Positions 17,239-25,723 of a DNA stretch of 64,000 nucleotides are shown here, one piece after another; position 1 is the stretch's first letter; each line of letters opens with the position of its first letter. The notes beneath the pieces are model-generated. The model worked only from the letters and a program-made list of their open reading frames with translations, did not search any database and was not told the origin of the DNA. Origin of the DNA: BRH-c25 sp035627615. Its GTDB lineage: Bacteria > Bacillota > Clostridia > Lutisporales > Lutisporaceae. A program made the position numbers and the translations under genes. Where the stretch lies: the NCBI GenBank assembly GCA_035627615.1, contig DASPLL010000045.1, positions 81,934 through 145,933 of the forward strand. The letters run 5' to 3'.

Positions 17239-17538
17239 ATGGGCAAAGAATGCAGAAGAGATAAAGATTTCAGAATTAAGCACTTTCCGGATAACATAAG
17301 GGATTTACTGTGCCTGCTGGCAGACAATGACGACAATAGGGCTACAATAATACTCAACACTTGTGACGATTGTGTTCAGGAAAACGTAGAAGTAGTATCG
17401 GTAATAGGCCACCTTGCAGTTTTCCGCTGCCATGACAAATTCAAATTTGTAGATATCAGCTGCATATGCGAGGTAATCGTTGACTGCGAAACAATATTGA
17501 ATGAACTCCTCGAATCAAAGAATGAGTGCAAGTGCTAG
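17239..17538 (+). CDS. Small Cys-rich protein of unknown function
   Basis: A 99-residue protein with a strong GGAGGTGAA ribosome-binding site. It contains Cys in LLCLLADND, NTCDDCVQEN, VFRCHDKF, ISCICEV, VDCET and a C-terminal ECKC. It is predicted soluble with no signal peptide. The Cys pairs resemble small spore-coat or metal-binding proteins of clostridia, but I cannot name a family. It is a lone plus-strand gene. Its leader holds an 8-bp inverted repeat (17169-17176 with 17202-17209) around three TGCAAA units, and it ends in the terminator at 17544-17570. Confidence 0.7.
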   Translation: MGKECRRDKDFRIKHFPDNIRDLLCLLADNDDNRATIILNTCDDCVQENVEVVSVIGHLAVFRCHDKFKFVDISCICEVIVDCETILNELLESKNECKC

Positions 17539-17543
17539 TAAAA

Positions 17544-17570
17544 TTAAAGGGGCTTTATAAGCCCCTTTAA
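17544..17570. terminator. Bidirectional terminator
   Basis: A hairpin of TTAAAGGGGC paired with GCCCCTTTAA sits between the convergent Cys-rich gene and the M15 peptidase gene. A further TGCAAGT/ACTTGCA pair flanks the core. Confidence 0.72.
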
Positions 17571-17577
17571 ACTTGCA

Positions 17578-18069
17578 CTACTTGTCATGCCACCATTTTG
17601 GCCGTTTACCTGCCCTCAGGTCCCCGGCTTTCAACCCACCGGTATACTCAAAATGGGGTTTATCAACGATGGATTTCCAATTTCCTCCCCAGGTGAGCCC
17701 TAGTTTATTCCCCTCTTCGCCAATGATTTCCCAAAGCTTATTGTCACCCCAGACAGCCTTGCCCTTTACAACAGGTACGACATCATAGGCAAGGCCGAAC
17801 CCATGGGGACCGACAAGCTCCATGTTTGTCACAATATTTCCAGCTTTTGAACGCCCCAGGGAATATAAATACTTCTGGTACTCCTGATCTCTCAGAGTAC
17901 TCGTAATTATTATCCTGACTCCGCGGTTCTTACATGCCTCTATATGTTTTTTGCATAGTTCCTGAACTACAGGATGAAGGTCCTCAACCTTCCGGCTATT
18001 GACCATTTTTTTCACCACCATATGGCTAAATTGGAGCTTGTACGCCTCCTGCTTTATTATATGTACCAT
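17578..18069 (-). CDS. M15-family peptidoglycan L-Ala-D-Glu/D-Ala endopeptidase, phage-endolysin-like
   Basis: A 163-residue protein with the zinc-peptidase motifs of the M15C/VanY group: STLRDQEYQKYLYSLGRS, then PHGFGLAYDVVP with His and Asp ligands, and a final KPHFEY with the last His. It ends in AGDLRAGKRPKWWHDK. There is no signal peptide, as in endolysin-like enzymes such as CwlK, so it may act on cortex or wall at lysis or be a phage remnant. Its neighbours are unrelated. It is followed by the shared terminator. Confidence 0.8.
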   Translation of the reverse strand: MVHIIKQEAYKLQFSHMVVKKMVNSRKVEDLHPVVQELCKKHIEACKNRGVRIIITSTLRDQEYQKYLYSLGRSKAGNIVTNMELVGPHGFGLAYDVVPVVKGKAVWGDNKLWEIIGEEGNKLGLTWGGNWKSIVDKPHFEYTGGLKAGDLRAGKRPKWWHDK

Positions 18070-18118
18070 CCTGTAATCCTGACATATTTGGTATTATTAA
18101 TAAACTACCCATGCAAAC

Positions 18119-18140
18119 CAAAAAGGGGTTGAAAACCCCT
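18119..18140 (-). terminator. Terminator left behind the cotJC remnant
   Basis: On the minus strand AGGGGTT pairs with AACCCCT around a 3-base loop and is followed by TTTTTGG. It is a near copy of the terminator after the intact cotJC at 23983-24006, which supports a duplication of the whole cotJC 3' end. Confidence 0.68.
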
Positions 18141-18149
18141 GTTAACTTT

Positions 18150-18299
18150 CTATCTCTTATACTTCATATGATCCAGATGTTCCTGAATCATATTCAGAGT
18201 TTCACCGAACCTCTGGAAGTGAACCGCTCCCCTCTCTCTTAAGAAGCTCAGCGTCTCTATCACTCCTCAGTCATCCGTAGTTTTTATCAGATGCGCGTA
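18150..18299 (-). pseudogene. cotJC 3'-end remnant
   Basis: Reading on the minus strand gives a tail of 49 codons closely matching the C-terminus of CotJC at 24010: a TLSFLRERGAVHFQRFGETL stretch, then an end in DHMKYKR and a stop. An in-frame TGA replaces the Arg codon of DDRGV. Everything upstream of YAHLIKTTDD is missing. With its attached terminator copy it is a truncated, decayed duplicate of the spore-coat Mn-catalase-like gene about 5.9 kb away. Confidence 0.88.
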
Positions 18300-18318
18300 A
18301 AATGACAAGTATGAAAAG

Positions 18319-19638
18319 CTATATATCAAATCTCAATTTTATAATCCTGCTTGGCCTTCCAGAATTGCCGACAACTTTTTCCCCAACTTCAATTGCATAA
18401 TTCGCATCTTCTAGCTTCTCAATTATCCTATACATCGTTCTCACACTGACACCATATAGGCTTGCTAATTCATTGACTGTAAAAGAATTCTTTTCATATT
18501 TATTTATAATATAGCTCAGTTTAAATATACTATTAATACTTACACCTGATCTTTTAGCAATTTTCAGGAATTTATCATCTATTTTTGTATCCTTTTGTTT
18601 TCCGCTGCTATAAACCGGTCCAATCAGGTGTTCATTATCATATATTATATATGTACAGTTCCCACCGCTTTTCCTGGCTTTGATCAATGCCAAACTTGCA
18701 TTATGTTTTGCTTCCCTGGCAGTATCCCCAAATCCTACACCCATACTTAATGTGCTCATAGTATTTTTTCTCACATAGTCAAAGAGACTTATATTGGCAA
18801 AATTCTCAGTTTCACGGATTAAGTTACTTCTCGTTGTTATAATAATATACTTATTCGTACTGATTTCTTCAATTGCTCCCAAAATACTATGGGAAAACAA
18901 ATATACTTTTTGTGCTACTTTAAGCTTTTCCAGCACCGTCTGGTAATCATTCCCATTAATTAAAGACTCTTCTTCATTACAATCGATTTCTACAAACAAA
19001 ACAGTAATATCATTTTCTTCCTTTCTCTTTAGCATATATTGTTGTTTCAGATTTATAAATGTTGTCTCAATTATCTGATCCGTTGAATTAACCATAATTG
19101 CCGGGATGTTTTTTCTTCTTAACAGTTCGTATAAATCAGATATGCAGGTCAAACAAACCGAGACCATACCTTTTGAGTATAAATCATAGTGATACTCAAA
19201 TTCCTTATCGATAAGCTCTTCATCTATATTTACTTCATGATAATTCTGTACTTGGATTCTGTTTGCCGGAATTCCGATCTGACTATAAAGCTTATAAACT
19301 AAATCCTTTTCATAACTGTCGAGACTAATCCTTTCTATATCATAACGTCTATACATAGCTTCCATGAGAGCTGTTAAAAGAGAACCGATATCTTTCGGTA
19401 CATAGCCTACTGGAACAGTAAATACAATTTCTTTACTGAATATGTTAAATGTAACATCACCTGTAAACAATATAATGTCAACTTTCTTCTGACATTCATT
19501 GATTTGGTAAATAAGCTCTGTCGTAGGTACTATACCATCGTACCCAAAATAAAAGAATTCAACTTCATCATCAATTTTTCTTATTACTTCCATAATTCTA
19601 TTTATTTTAATGGGATGGCCTATTACTACAACTTTCAT
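18319..19638 (-). CDS. HTH regulator with a GGDEF-like region (paralogue of 40366-41682)
   Basis: A protein of about 439 aa. It starts KVVVIGHPIKINRIMEV and resembles a sensory alpha/beta domain for about 200 residues. A region ending SMGVGFGDTAREAKHNAS and ALIKARKSGGNC recalls the C-terminal half of a GGDEF fold without its signature. The C-terminus is a winged helix (FTVNELASLYGVSVRTMYRI). The ATG at 19638 is chosen over two earlier ones because GGGGAT lies 9 bases before it. It lies next to a YfcC-type permease, as its paralogue does in another peptide-related operon, so it probably senses a transported substrate. Family name unknown. Confidence 0.7.
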   Translation of the reverse strand: MKVVVIGHPIKINRIMEVIRKIDDEVEFFYFGYDGIVPTTELIYQINECQKKVDIILFTGDVTFNIFSKEIVFTVPVGYVPKDIGSLLTALMEAMYRRYDIERISLDSYEKDLVYKLYSQIGIPANRIQVQNYHEVNIDEELIDKEFEYHYDLYSKGMVSVCLTCISDLYELLRRKNIPAIMVNSTDQIIETTFINLKQQYMLKRKEENDITVLFVEIDCNEEESLINGNDYQTVLEKLKVAQKVYLFSHSILGAIEEISTNKYIIITTRSNLIRETENFANISLFDYVRKNTMSTLSMGVGFGDTAREAKHNASLALIKARKSGGNCTYIIYDNEHLIGPVYSSGKQKDTKIDDKFLKIAKRSGVSINSIFKLSYIINKYEKNSFTVNELASLYGVSVRTMYRIIEKLEDANYAIEVGEKVVGNSGRPSRIIKLRFDI

Positions 19639-20098
19639 ATATAATATCCCCATTTCACAAAATGTATGATCGTCCTTATTCATTCATAAAAATCAACAGT
19701 TTTATTATTATTTTACTGTTTGCATTATGAATAAGCAACTAGTGATTACTAACACAGCAACATTCTTGTCTTTCATAGTGTTAATAATCACAACCAATGA
19801 ATTTCGCGAAATGCATTTTACATTCTTTATTCAAATTTCGCATAAATGCTTACATTGAAGGAATATCTATATTTACATCTTATCACCTACCTGATTATAT
19901 TCCCATATCATTCCCATACACAGTAATTAATCACAATAAGAAGCCATTCTATTACACTACAATTTAATAGGGGTAGATAGAAGATACAGCTATCCACCCC
20001 TATTATCCAATATTTTCATATTGAGTAGTTTATTAAATAACCGGATATGCCTTATTATATATAATTGATACCGGGAAGTTTGTTCTTACAGATCGTTG
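19639..20098. other. 460-bp intergenic region with a repeated regulatory element
   Basis: AT-rich region upstream of the regulator gene. It holds the palindrome ATTTCGCGAAAT with 26 further conserved bases at 19801-19838 (see repeat entry). Nearer the permease end is a GGGGTGGATAG/CTATCCACCCC hairpin (AGGGGTAGATAGAAG...CTATCCACCCCT at about 19970-20001), a probable terminator for the permease gene. No coding potential was seen. Confidence 0.55.
19801..19838. repeat. Shared upstream element, copy A
   Basis: ATTTCGCGAAAT, one variable base, CATTTTACATTCT and TTATTCAAATTT. It matches 27862-27900 with one substitution and one 1-base gap. It lies about 165 bases before the HTH regulator start; copy B lies 70 bases before a spo0E-like gene. 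Binding of a common regulator at the ATTTCGCGAAAT palindrome is the simplest reading. Confidence 0.7.
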
Positions 20099-21499
20099 CT
20101 AGAACGGTCCAAATTGCATTAAATGGCCGATAGATACCGTAATAAATCCAAATATAGTCCATATTACTGCCAGGGGTATTACCCATTTCAACCATTTTTC
20201 GAAAGGAATACCTACTATGGACAGACTTGCCATGAGTGCTCCATCGCCAGGGTTGATGAGATTAGTTACACCATCTCCCAGATGGTATGCTAATACTGCA
20301 ACCTGCCTGTTAATTCCCATCATATCAGCTATAGGTACCATGATAGGCATGGAAGTCGCTGCCTGTCCACTGCCGGACGGAATAAGCAAATTGAGGAAAC
20401 TCTGTATTACATACATTCCGTTTGCTGCAGCCAGAGTTGGCAAATTCTGAAGGCCATTAACAGTATAGTTGATGATGGTATCTATAATTTGCCCTTCTGT
20501 CATAACAACCAATACTGATCTGGCAGTACCAACCACTAAAGCGGCTAATACGAGCTGCTGAGCCCCGCTAATGAAATATTTTGCCATATCATTAGGCTTA
20601 AAGCCTCCAACAAAACCTGCGATAATCCCAGTTGCCAGAAAAACAGCTGCAATTTCATCTATATACCATTTCAGCTTTATTACACCGAATATCATCGCAG
20701 TGAACCCAATAATAACTATCAGCAATATTAAATTATGCCTCTTTGTATACTCTGGAATGTTATCAAAATCGATTTGTGTTTCTATTGAGCCTTCCGCATT
20801 AACTCCATACATTATACTCTTCTCTGGGTTTTTCTTGATTCTGCCGGCATACCACATAACATATGCAGATGTAATTATAATGCCGATAATGAGCATAATT
20901 GTTCTGAATCCGAGGCCAGAGTATAACGGCAATTCTGATATACCCTGTGCTACGCCGATAGTAAAAGGATTCATCATACCACACATTGTCCCAACACGCA
21001 CACCACAGAAGCAAATAGCTGCAGCTAACATTACATCATACCCTAATGCAACGCATATCGATGCAATAATAGGAATAAAAATTATTGTTTCCTCGGCCAT
21101 ACCAAAAGTAGATGCACCTAGCGCAAATAAAGTGATAAGTGCAGGGAAAAGCAGCATTTTCCTTTTTTCAAGCTTCTTTATTACCCTGGCAATTCCTGCT
21201 TCCGTCATCCGTGTCCTGTTAATTATTTCAAAAGACCCACCAATAATCAATAAAAAGAAAATTATGCTTGAAGCTTGCTGGAATCCTTTCGGGATACACT
21301 GAAACATCTTTAACGGACTCACCGGGGAAGGATCTACATACTTAAAGCTGGCTGCATCAACCACTGTACGGCCGGTAGCAGTGTTTTTAACGCGGTCATA
21401 GCTGCCCGCCGGTACAATATAGGTTAGTGCTGTTACGATCAGAACCAATATCATTAAGATGACAATTGTATGAGGAACACTGAATTTAATTTTTTTCAT
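20099..21499 (-). CDS. YfcC-family permease (dicarboxylate/peptide or amino-acid carrier)
   Basis: A 466-residue integral membrane protein with about 12 hydrophobic segments. It opens PHTIVILMILVLIVTALTYI and has the family features TFGMAEETIIFIPI and AICFCGVRVGTMCGMMNPFT. A second set follows near the end: IPSGSGQAATSMPIM and GDGVTNLINPGDGAL. This family (YfcC/DcuC-like, IT superfamily) moves carboxylates or amino acids. An AAGGAG site precedes the ATG. It lies 42 bases after the DUF3604 gene and is probably co-transcribed with it; the substrate is unknown. Confidence 0.85.
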   Translation of the reverse strand: MKKIKFSVPHTIVILMILVLIVTALTYIVPAGSYDRVKNTATGRTVVDAASFKYVDPSPVSPLKMFQCIPKGFQQASSIIFFLLIIGGSFEIINRTRMTEAGIARVIKKLEKRKMLLFPALITLFALGASTFGMAEETIIFIPIIASICVALGYDVMLAAAICFCGVRVGTMCGMMNPFTIGVAQGISELPLYSGLGFRTIMLIIGIIITSAYVMWYAGRIKKNPEKSIMYGVNAEGSIETQIDFDNIPEYTKRHNLILLIVIIGFTAMIFGVIKLKWYIDEIAAVFLATGIIAGFVGGFKPNDMAKYFISGAQQLVLAALVVGTARSVLVVMTEGQIIDTIINYTVNGLQNLPTLAAANGMYVIQSFLNLLIPSGSGQAATSMPIMVPIADMMGINRQVAVLAYHLGDGVTNLINPGDGALMASLSIVGIPFEKWLKWVIPLAVIWTIFGFITVSIGHLMQFGPF

Positions 21500-21541
21500 A
21501 CTTTTAAACTCCTTCCATCATTTTGGTATCATAATCAAACC

Positions 21542-23752
21542 CTAAACCTGATAGTTAATATATATAGGCGAAGACCATGCCATATTGCCGTCACTTTGAA
21601 CTACTTTCACCCAATAAGGATTAATTCCTGCGTTAGGTTGCAGGTCACTCCATTTAAGTTCCACTTCGTTCTTTTTAATATCAGCAGGTACTTCACCAAC
21701 TTCTGAAACCGAGACCTTTAGGTTAACTCCTCCAGCATTGATTACAGTCGGGGATGCGGAAATATCGCTATTCAGTATTTCGAATTGAACAGGTCTGGAA
21801 TTGAAACTTAACCTGGCATCATCAGGTGCTTCAATTTCCAGTATTACACCGTCATTATCACCGGATGTTGTAGATTTCCATTCCACCATCTGACGTGAAA
21901 TATATGTAATACCTTGATCAGGACGATCAAATGCATATTCTTTTGCACTTACGATAAATCCCTTATCCAACTGGATTGATCCGGTCCAGTTTGTTGACTT
22001 TTTTCTCGTACGCACCCGGACTCCTCCCCATGCGAATCGAATACGCTTATTGCCATTTTTATTATCGGCAACCGGAATATTGTCATGACGATATACTACC
22101 TCAGTACCTCTTAGAATTTCCAAATAATCTATGGGAACGGAACCCACCGTGCGTATATTCAATACAGGCAGCTCGGATGCATCGAACTCTTCTCCCATCA
22201 TATGTCCATTAGAACGCACGTCTAGAAGGATACGGGCAAAAGTAGTTGCATAACAGCGTCTCTGCATAATTGCTTCCCAAATAGATTCACGGGTCAATTC
22301 CTTGGCAAACACAGCAGTAAATCCTGACCTAACATCAAAAGATGCACCTGGGACAGCACCTCTCATAGGATAAGACAGTCCTGGTCGGCAAGTATGATCA
22401 TCACTTCCTGCAATGAATCCAACCTTCATGCCACGGCTTAAGGCATCAAGTGCAAACCATTCAAATGTACCATGATGTGAATGTATTTCTATTACTTTTA
22501 TAAACTCCGGATCATAAAAATCAAAATTTGCATATCGGCCTCCAACATGTGGGACAGCCATAACATCTTTTCGGTCTTTGAAAGACTTCCACAAATTATC
22601 AATTGGGTATCTGTCCATTCCAGGGATCGGATTCCCACCATGCATATGAACAATCCATTGATGGCTATGGTAAAGAGGGCCATCATCACCTGAATAATAA
22701 ATATTATGATCCCCCCCAGCCGGAGTAACCCCTGACCACTCATACCCCAGGAATGTAACAAACCTGCCGGGCTCATGATAAGAGCGAATTTTGTCTTTGA
22801 TTATTTCCCAGTTTTCCGCTGTTACTTCAAAGTCATTTCCCTGCCATCCACAAAAATCTAATGCTGAAGGATTACGTGCAAAGCTCAGATACTCATCCAT
22901 ATTTCCCACACCGGCACCAAGAGCATTCTGTCCATGCATGTCACCCCAATAAATCCTGTAAGTGTCTGATTTTTGACAGTCGCAGCCGTTGCTGACAGCC
23001 TCCCATCCGGTTTCAACCCATCGGCCTTTCACGTAATATGTCCCGGGCTCTTTAAAACAGAATCCCTCTATACGTTTTACTCCGAAATCCACTGTTGAAA
23101 ATTGCACACGTTCAAATATCTCACAACCGGATATACCTTCAATTTCAATTGTACCTGCAAAACCTGAACAAGGGTTGCCCCATTCATCCAGGCAGCGTAC
23201 CACAATTGAAAAAGGATCTTCAACAGTTGCTATTGATGGAATGAGTATCTGAATTTCATTTGGCGGACCAGAAACCACATTTAAATTGAGCTGTGCCCAG
23301 GGAATCTCCCTGAAAACTCTTGTACCATATGGATCAACCAATACTTTGTAATGAAAATCTGACTGTATGTATGTTTGTGTGCGAATCCCCGGGCTCCCTT
23401 TTGAACGATCTCCAAGAGTAATAGTGATCCGGTCTCCTTCTTTCAAGCACCCATCATAAACCTTAATTATCAATCCGTTTTCAAAGGGTCTTGGACAGCT
23501 TGAGGATATTTGAGCAGATACTTTTGCTTTTCCACTAGTACTTACCGTAGTGTATCCATAGTCGGAAAAGCGGTCAAACTGTGGTTCTTCCCAATCACTT
23601 ACTCCAACCCACATCAATTGTATCTGGCCACCATCATCAATCCCATATTGTCCTGTAATGTATGTTATTTGCCATGTACCTGCAGAACCTGCTTGAACAT
23701 CTTCTTGTGGATTTATTGTAGCCATTCCTAGCGAACTCCTATTTAGCTCCAT
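21542..23752 (-). CDS. DUF3604-family metal-dependent hydrolase
   Basis: A 736-residue soluble protein. After an N-terminal beta-rich region of about 270 residues come PHP-phosphoesterase-like metal motifs: YRIYWGDMHGQN, FLGYEWSG, GGDHNIYY, VPHVGGRYAN, IEIHSHHGTFEW and IAGSDDHTCRPG. This pattern is that of DUF3604 proteins, predicted to hydrolyse a phosphoester or amide with a di- or trinuclear metal centre. No signal peptide is seen. It has a GGAGTGG ribosome-binding site and is the first gene of a two-gene unit with the permease, suggesting hydrolysis of the imported substrate. Confidence 0.82.
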   Translation of the reverse strand: MELNRSSLGMATINPQEDVQAGSAGTWQITYITGQYGIDDGGQIQLMWVGVSDWEEPQFDRFSDYGYTTVSTSGKAKVSAQISSSCPRPFENGLIIKVYDGCLKEGDRITITLGDRSKGSPGIRTQTYIQSDFHYKVLVDPYGTRVFREIPWAQLNLNVVSGPPNEIQILIPSIATVEDPFSIVVRCLDEWGNPCSGFAGTIEIEGISGCEIFERVQFSTVDFGVKRIEGFCFKEPGTYYVKGRWVETGWEAVSNGCDCQKSDTYRIYWGDMHGQNALGAGVGNMDEYLSFARNPSALDFCGWQGNDFEVTAENWEIIKDKIRSYHEPGRFVTFLGYEWSGVTPAGGDHNIYYSGDDGPLYHSHQWIVHMHGGNPIPGMDRYPIDNLWKSFKDRKDVMAVPHVGGRYANFDFYDPEFIKVIEIHSHHGTFEWFALDALSRGMKVGFIAGSDDHTCRPGLSYPMRGAVPGASFDVRSGFTAVFAKELTRESIWEAIMQRRCYATTFARILLDVRSNGHMMGEEFDASELPVLNIRTVGSVPIDYLEILRGTEVVYRHDNIPVADNKNGNKRIRFAWGGVRVRTRKKSTNWTGSIQLDKGFIVSAKEYAFDRPDQGITYISRQMVEWKSTTSGDNDGVILEIEAPDDARLSFNSRPVQFEILNSDISASPTVINAGGVNLKVSVSEVGEVPADIKKNEVELKWSDLQPNAGINPYWVKVVQSDGNMAWSSPIYINYQV

Positions 23753-23982
23753 TTTTCCACTCCATTCTTAAATTTTTTGTATAATGCTTTACCATCCTTA
23801 CCGAAAACTTTCAATCAATGGTGGTTGAGTGTTCTACATGAATACTAATCATCAGCTGTTACTGATTGCACCTCCTGATATTCTAATTTTCATAATATTC
23901 TACCTAAGCAAATTCTACTTTTTATCTCCTGTCTTTAAAACGTCAATATTCTGTCAAAAAATAAAAAAAGACTTAAGTAAAA

Positions 23983-24006
23983 CAAAAAGGGGCTGAAAAC
24001 CCCTTT
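23983..24006 (-). terminator. Terminator of the cotJ operon
   Basis: On the minus strand AAAGGGG pairs with CCCCTTT around a short loop and is followed by TTGTTTT, directly after the cotJC stop. Confidence 0.8.
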
Positions 24007-24009
24007 AAG

Positions 24010-24585
24010 CTACCTCTTATGCTTCATATGGTCTATATGCTCCTGCACCAATCTCAGAGTCTCACCGAACCTCTGGAAGTGAACCACTTCCCTCTCCCTT
24101 AAGAAGCTCAGCGTCTCTCTTACTCCCCTGTCGTCAGTGGAGTTTATTAGATGTTCGTAGGTCACCCTGGCCTTCTGCTCAGCAGCCAGGTCTTCATGAA
24201 GGTTTGCTATAGGGTCTTCTATTGCCTGTATATATGCTGCTGTCCACGGCACTCCTGCAGCATCATGGGGATAAAGGTCATGACCGTGCTGTATATAGTG
24301 GGCTCCTAGTCCAGCTTCCTTCAGCTCCTCCGGTGTTGCTCTCTCTACTATCTTATAAATAAGAGTTCCTATTATTTCCCAATGGGCCAGTTCTTCTGTG
24401 CCTATGTCAGTCAATACTGCCTTTGCTTCCGGTATAGGCATTGTATATCTCTGAGTCAGATATCTCAAACCAGCTGATAGTTCGCTATCCGGTCCTCCAT
24501 ATTGTGCAAAAAGGAGACCTGCTATCTTAAGGTCGCAGCCCTCAACCCATGCCGGGTATTCAAGCTTCTTTTCATAAATCCACAT
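24010..24585 (-). CDS. cotJC: Spore coat protein CotJC, manganese-catalase-like
   Basis: A 191-residue ferritin-like four-helix protein of the Mn-catalase family. Metal-site Glu/His residues are visible in LLFAQYGGPDSELSAGLRYL, IGTEELAHWEIIG, DLAAEQKARVTYEHL and REREVVHFQRFGE. In Bacillus, CotJA and CotJC assemble in the inner coat. The ATG follows the cotJB stop by 3 bases with a GGGGGG ribosome-binding site. A decayed copy of its 3' end lies at 18150-18299. Confidence 0.93.
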   Translation of the reverse strand: MWIYEKKLEYPAWVEGCDLKIAGLLFAQYGGPDSELSAGLRYLTQRYTMPIPEAKAVLTDIGTEELAHWEIIGTLIYKIVERATPEELKEAGLGAHYIQHGHDLYPHDAAGVPWTAAYIQAIEDPIANLHEDLAAEQKARVTYEHLINSTDDRGVRETLSFLREREVVHFQRFGETLRLVQEHIDHMKHKR

Positions 24586-24588
24586 ATA

Positions 24589-24861
24589 CTACCTACCCCC
24601 CATCTCATAGTCAATCTCCCAGGGCCAGGGATCTTCTATCCATTCCCACGGGCAGTCGCTTGCAAATCTGTGTGTCAATGGGGCATATTCCTCTTCATAC
24701 TTCTCCTTGAGCATTTTAAATTTCATTACATACTCATTATGGAGTCTGAGTGCCCGCTGATCCATCGGATGTGTGTCCAGATACAAATTAAGCTCCACCA
24801 AAGAGAAGTCAACTGCCATTATTTCCTTAAGCAGTTCGAGTCTGTCTCTGCTTATATCCAT
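24589..24861 (-). CDS. cotJB: Spore coat protein CotJB
   Basis: A 90-residue acidic helical protein: RLELLKEIMAVDFSLVELNLYLDTHPMD, then a tryptophan- and proline-rich end (CPWEWIEDPWPWEIDYEMG). This is the characteristic CotJB pattern. The ribosome-binding site is AGGAAAGGAAGG. It is the middle gene of the cotJABC operon, between the coat partner CotJA and CotJC. Confidence 0.92.
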   Translation of the reverse strand: MDISRDRLELLKEIMAVDFSLVELNLYLDTHPMDQRALRLHNEYVMKFKMLKEKYEEEYAPLTHRFASDCPWEWIEDPWPWEIDYEMGGR

Positions 24862-24879
24862 CTCAATACCTTCCTTTCC

Positions 24880-25104
24880 TCAATCTTCTCTGTCCTTTTT
24901 CATCTTTACATATGGGCTATAAAGCTCAGGAAAAATTGTACCCTTCATCAGGCCCTTCATCGGCTCATAAACCTTCTGAAGCACCTGGTAGGGCACATAG
25001 GCTTCCGCCAGCTTGAATTCAGGTCCCATAACAGGTATTTCATAGTGCGGAGCTACAAGCATTTCAGGTCTGTACTCGTGGTCATAGATATAGCCTTTGG
25101 TCAT
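24880..25104 (-). CDS. cotJA: Spore coat associated protein CotJA
   Basis: A 74-residue protein. The core LAEAYVPYQVLQKVYEPMKG and the ending GTIFPELYSPYVK are typical of CotJA, which is needed for CotJC assembly. The ATG at 25104 has AAAGGGGG seven bases upstream; an in-frame ATG at 25137 would add 11 unrelated residues. It is the first gene of the operon, behind the sigma-E-like promoter at 25180-25207. Confidence 0.92.
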   Translation of the reverse strand: MTKGYIYDHEYRPEMLVAPHYEIPVMGPEFKLAEAYVPYQVLQKVYEPMKGLMKGTIFPELYSPYVKMKKDRED

Positions 25105-25179
25105 TATTAAACCCCCTTTACATGTTTTCCCTTCCATATTATTCAGCAGCCTGCCAATGTGTTACATGCTGTGGGGGAC

Positions 25180-25207
25180 TTTGTATTATTTATATGAATT
25201 AATATTA
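25180..25207 (-). promoter_or_regulatory. Sigma-E-type promoter of cotJABC
   Basis: On the minus strand TAATATT (-35, perfect fit to the sigma-E pattern) is separated by 13 bases from AATACAAA (-10, 6 of 8 to CATACAnT). B. subtilis cotJ is sigma-E controlled. The site lies about 75 bases before cotJA. Confidence 0.65.
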
Positions 25208-25247
25208 AAGCTGTTGAATTCAGGATGAAATTTATCGTTGTACTCAA

Positions 25248-25276
25248 AAGATCCCGGGTATAATACCCGGGATCTT
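25248..25276 (-). terminator. Perfect 29-bp palindrome, terminator of the toxin-antitoxin unit
   Basis: Arms AAGATCCCGGGTAT and ATACCCGGGATCTT are separated by a single base. The hairpin lies about 60 bases after the antitoxin stop and is followed on the minus strand by TTTTGAG. The short U-run makes it a moderate terminator; the palindrome could also cruciform. Confidence 0.65.
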
Positions 25277-25333
25277 CATTACATATTCATACCTTACCAT
25301 TAACGACCGTTCCTCCTTAGTCACTGGATTTCT

Positions 25334-25723
25334 TTAGCCTCTTGCCGCTGCCAATACTTCTGGTCCATTAATCAAACCTTCTATATCTTTCCTTAGAAAT
25401 CTCCATTCACGTCCTAGTTTTACTGCTTTTAACCGGCCGTCACGAATCATGTTATAAATGGTCTGGTTGCTTACTCTTAATATCTCAGCCACTTCTTTCA
25501 GGTTCAGCATATCAGGCCTATTTTCCTTAGATAGTGCACTTAAGCTTCTGCTTAGTTCCTGAATCATATGAACTTCATCCTTATCATAAATCTTTTCCCC
25601 ACAATGTGAGCATTCATAAGCTCTTACTCCGTCGAGAGTCAGCTTATAATCACCCCATCCGGCGTTAATTGAAGTAATTACCTCATTCATATTGTTTCCG
25701 CACATAATGCACTTTCGTTTCAT
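25334..25723 (-). CDS. YgiT-type zinc-finger/HTH antitoxin
   Basis: A 129-residue protein. The N-terminal part has two CxxC pairs (CIMCGN and YECSHCGEKIYD) as in YgiT/MqsA antitoxins. The C-terminal part is an excisionase-like helix-turn-helix (LNLKEVAEILRVSNQTIYNM) ending in KLGREWRFLRKDIEGL. It directly follows the DUF4258 gene, with its start touching the toxin stop. This gene order, toxin first, matches mqsRA-like and related systems. It probably neutralises the toxin and represses the shared promoter. Confidence 0.85.
   Translation of the reverse strand: MKRKCIMCGNNMNEVITSINAGWGDYKLTLDGVRAYECSHCGEKIYDKDEVHMIQELSRSLSALSKENRPDMLNLKEVAEILRVSNQTIYNMIRDGRLKAVKLGREWRFLRKDIEGLINGPEVLAAARG

Noticed and set aside
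20571..21302. Plus-strand 243-codon open frame
   Set aside because: It lies wholly opposite the YfcC-type permease; its hydrophobic composition mirrors the complementary codons.
24502..25110. Plus-strand 202-codon open frame over the cotJ operon
   Set aside because: It is an antisense shadow of cotJA-cotJB-cotJC, with no ribosome-binding site and no recognisable domain.
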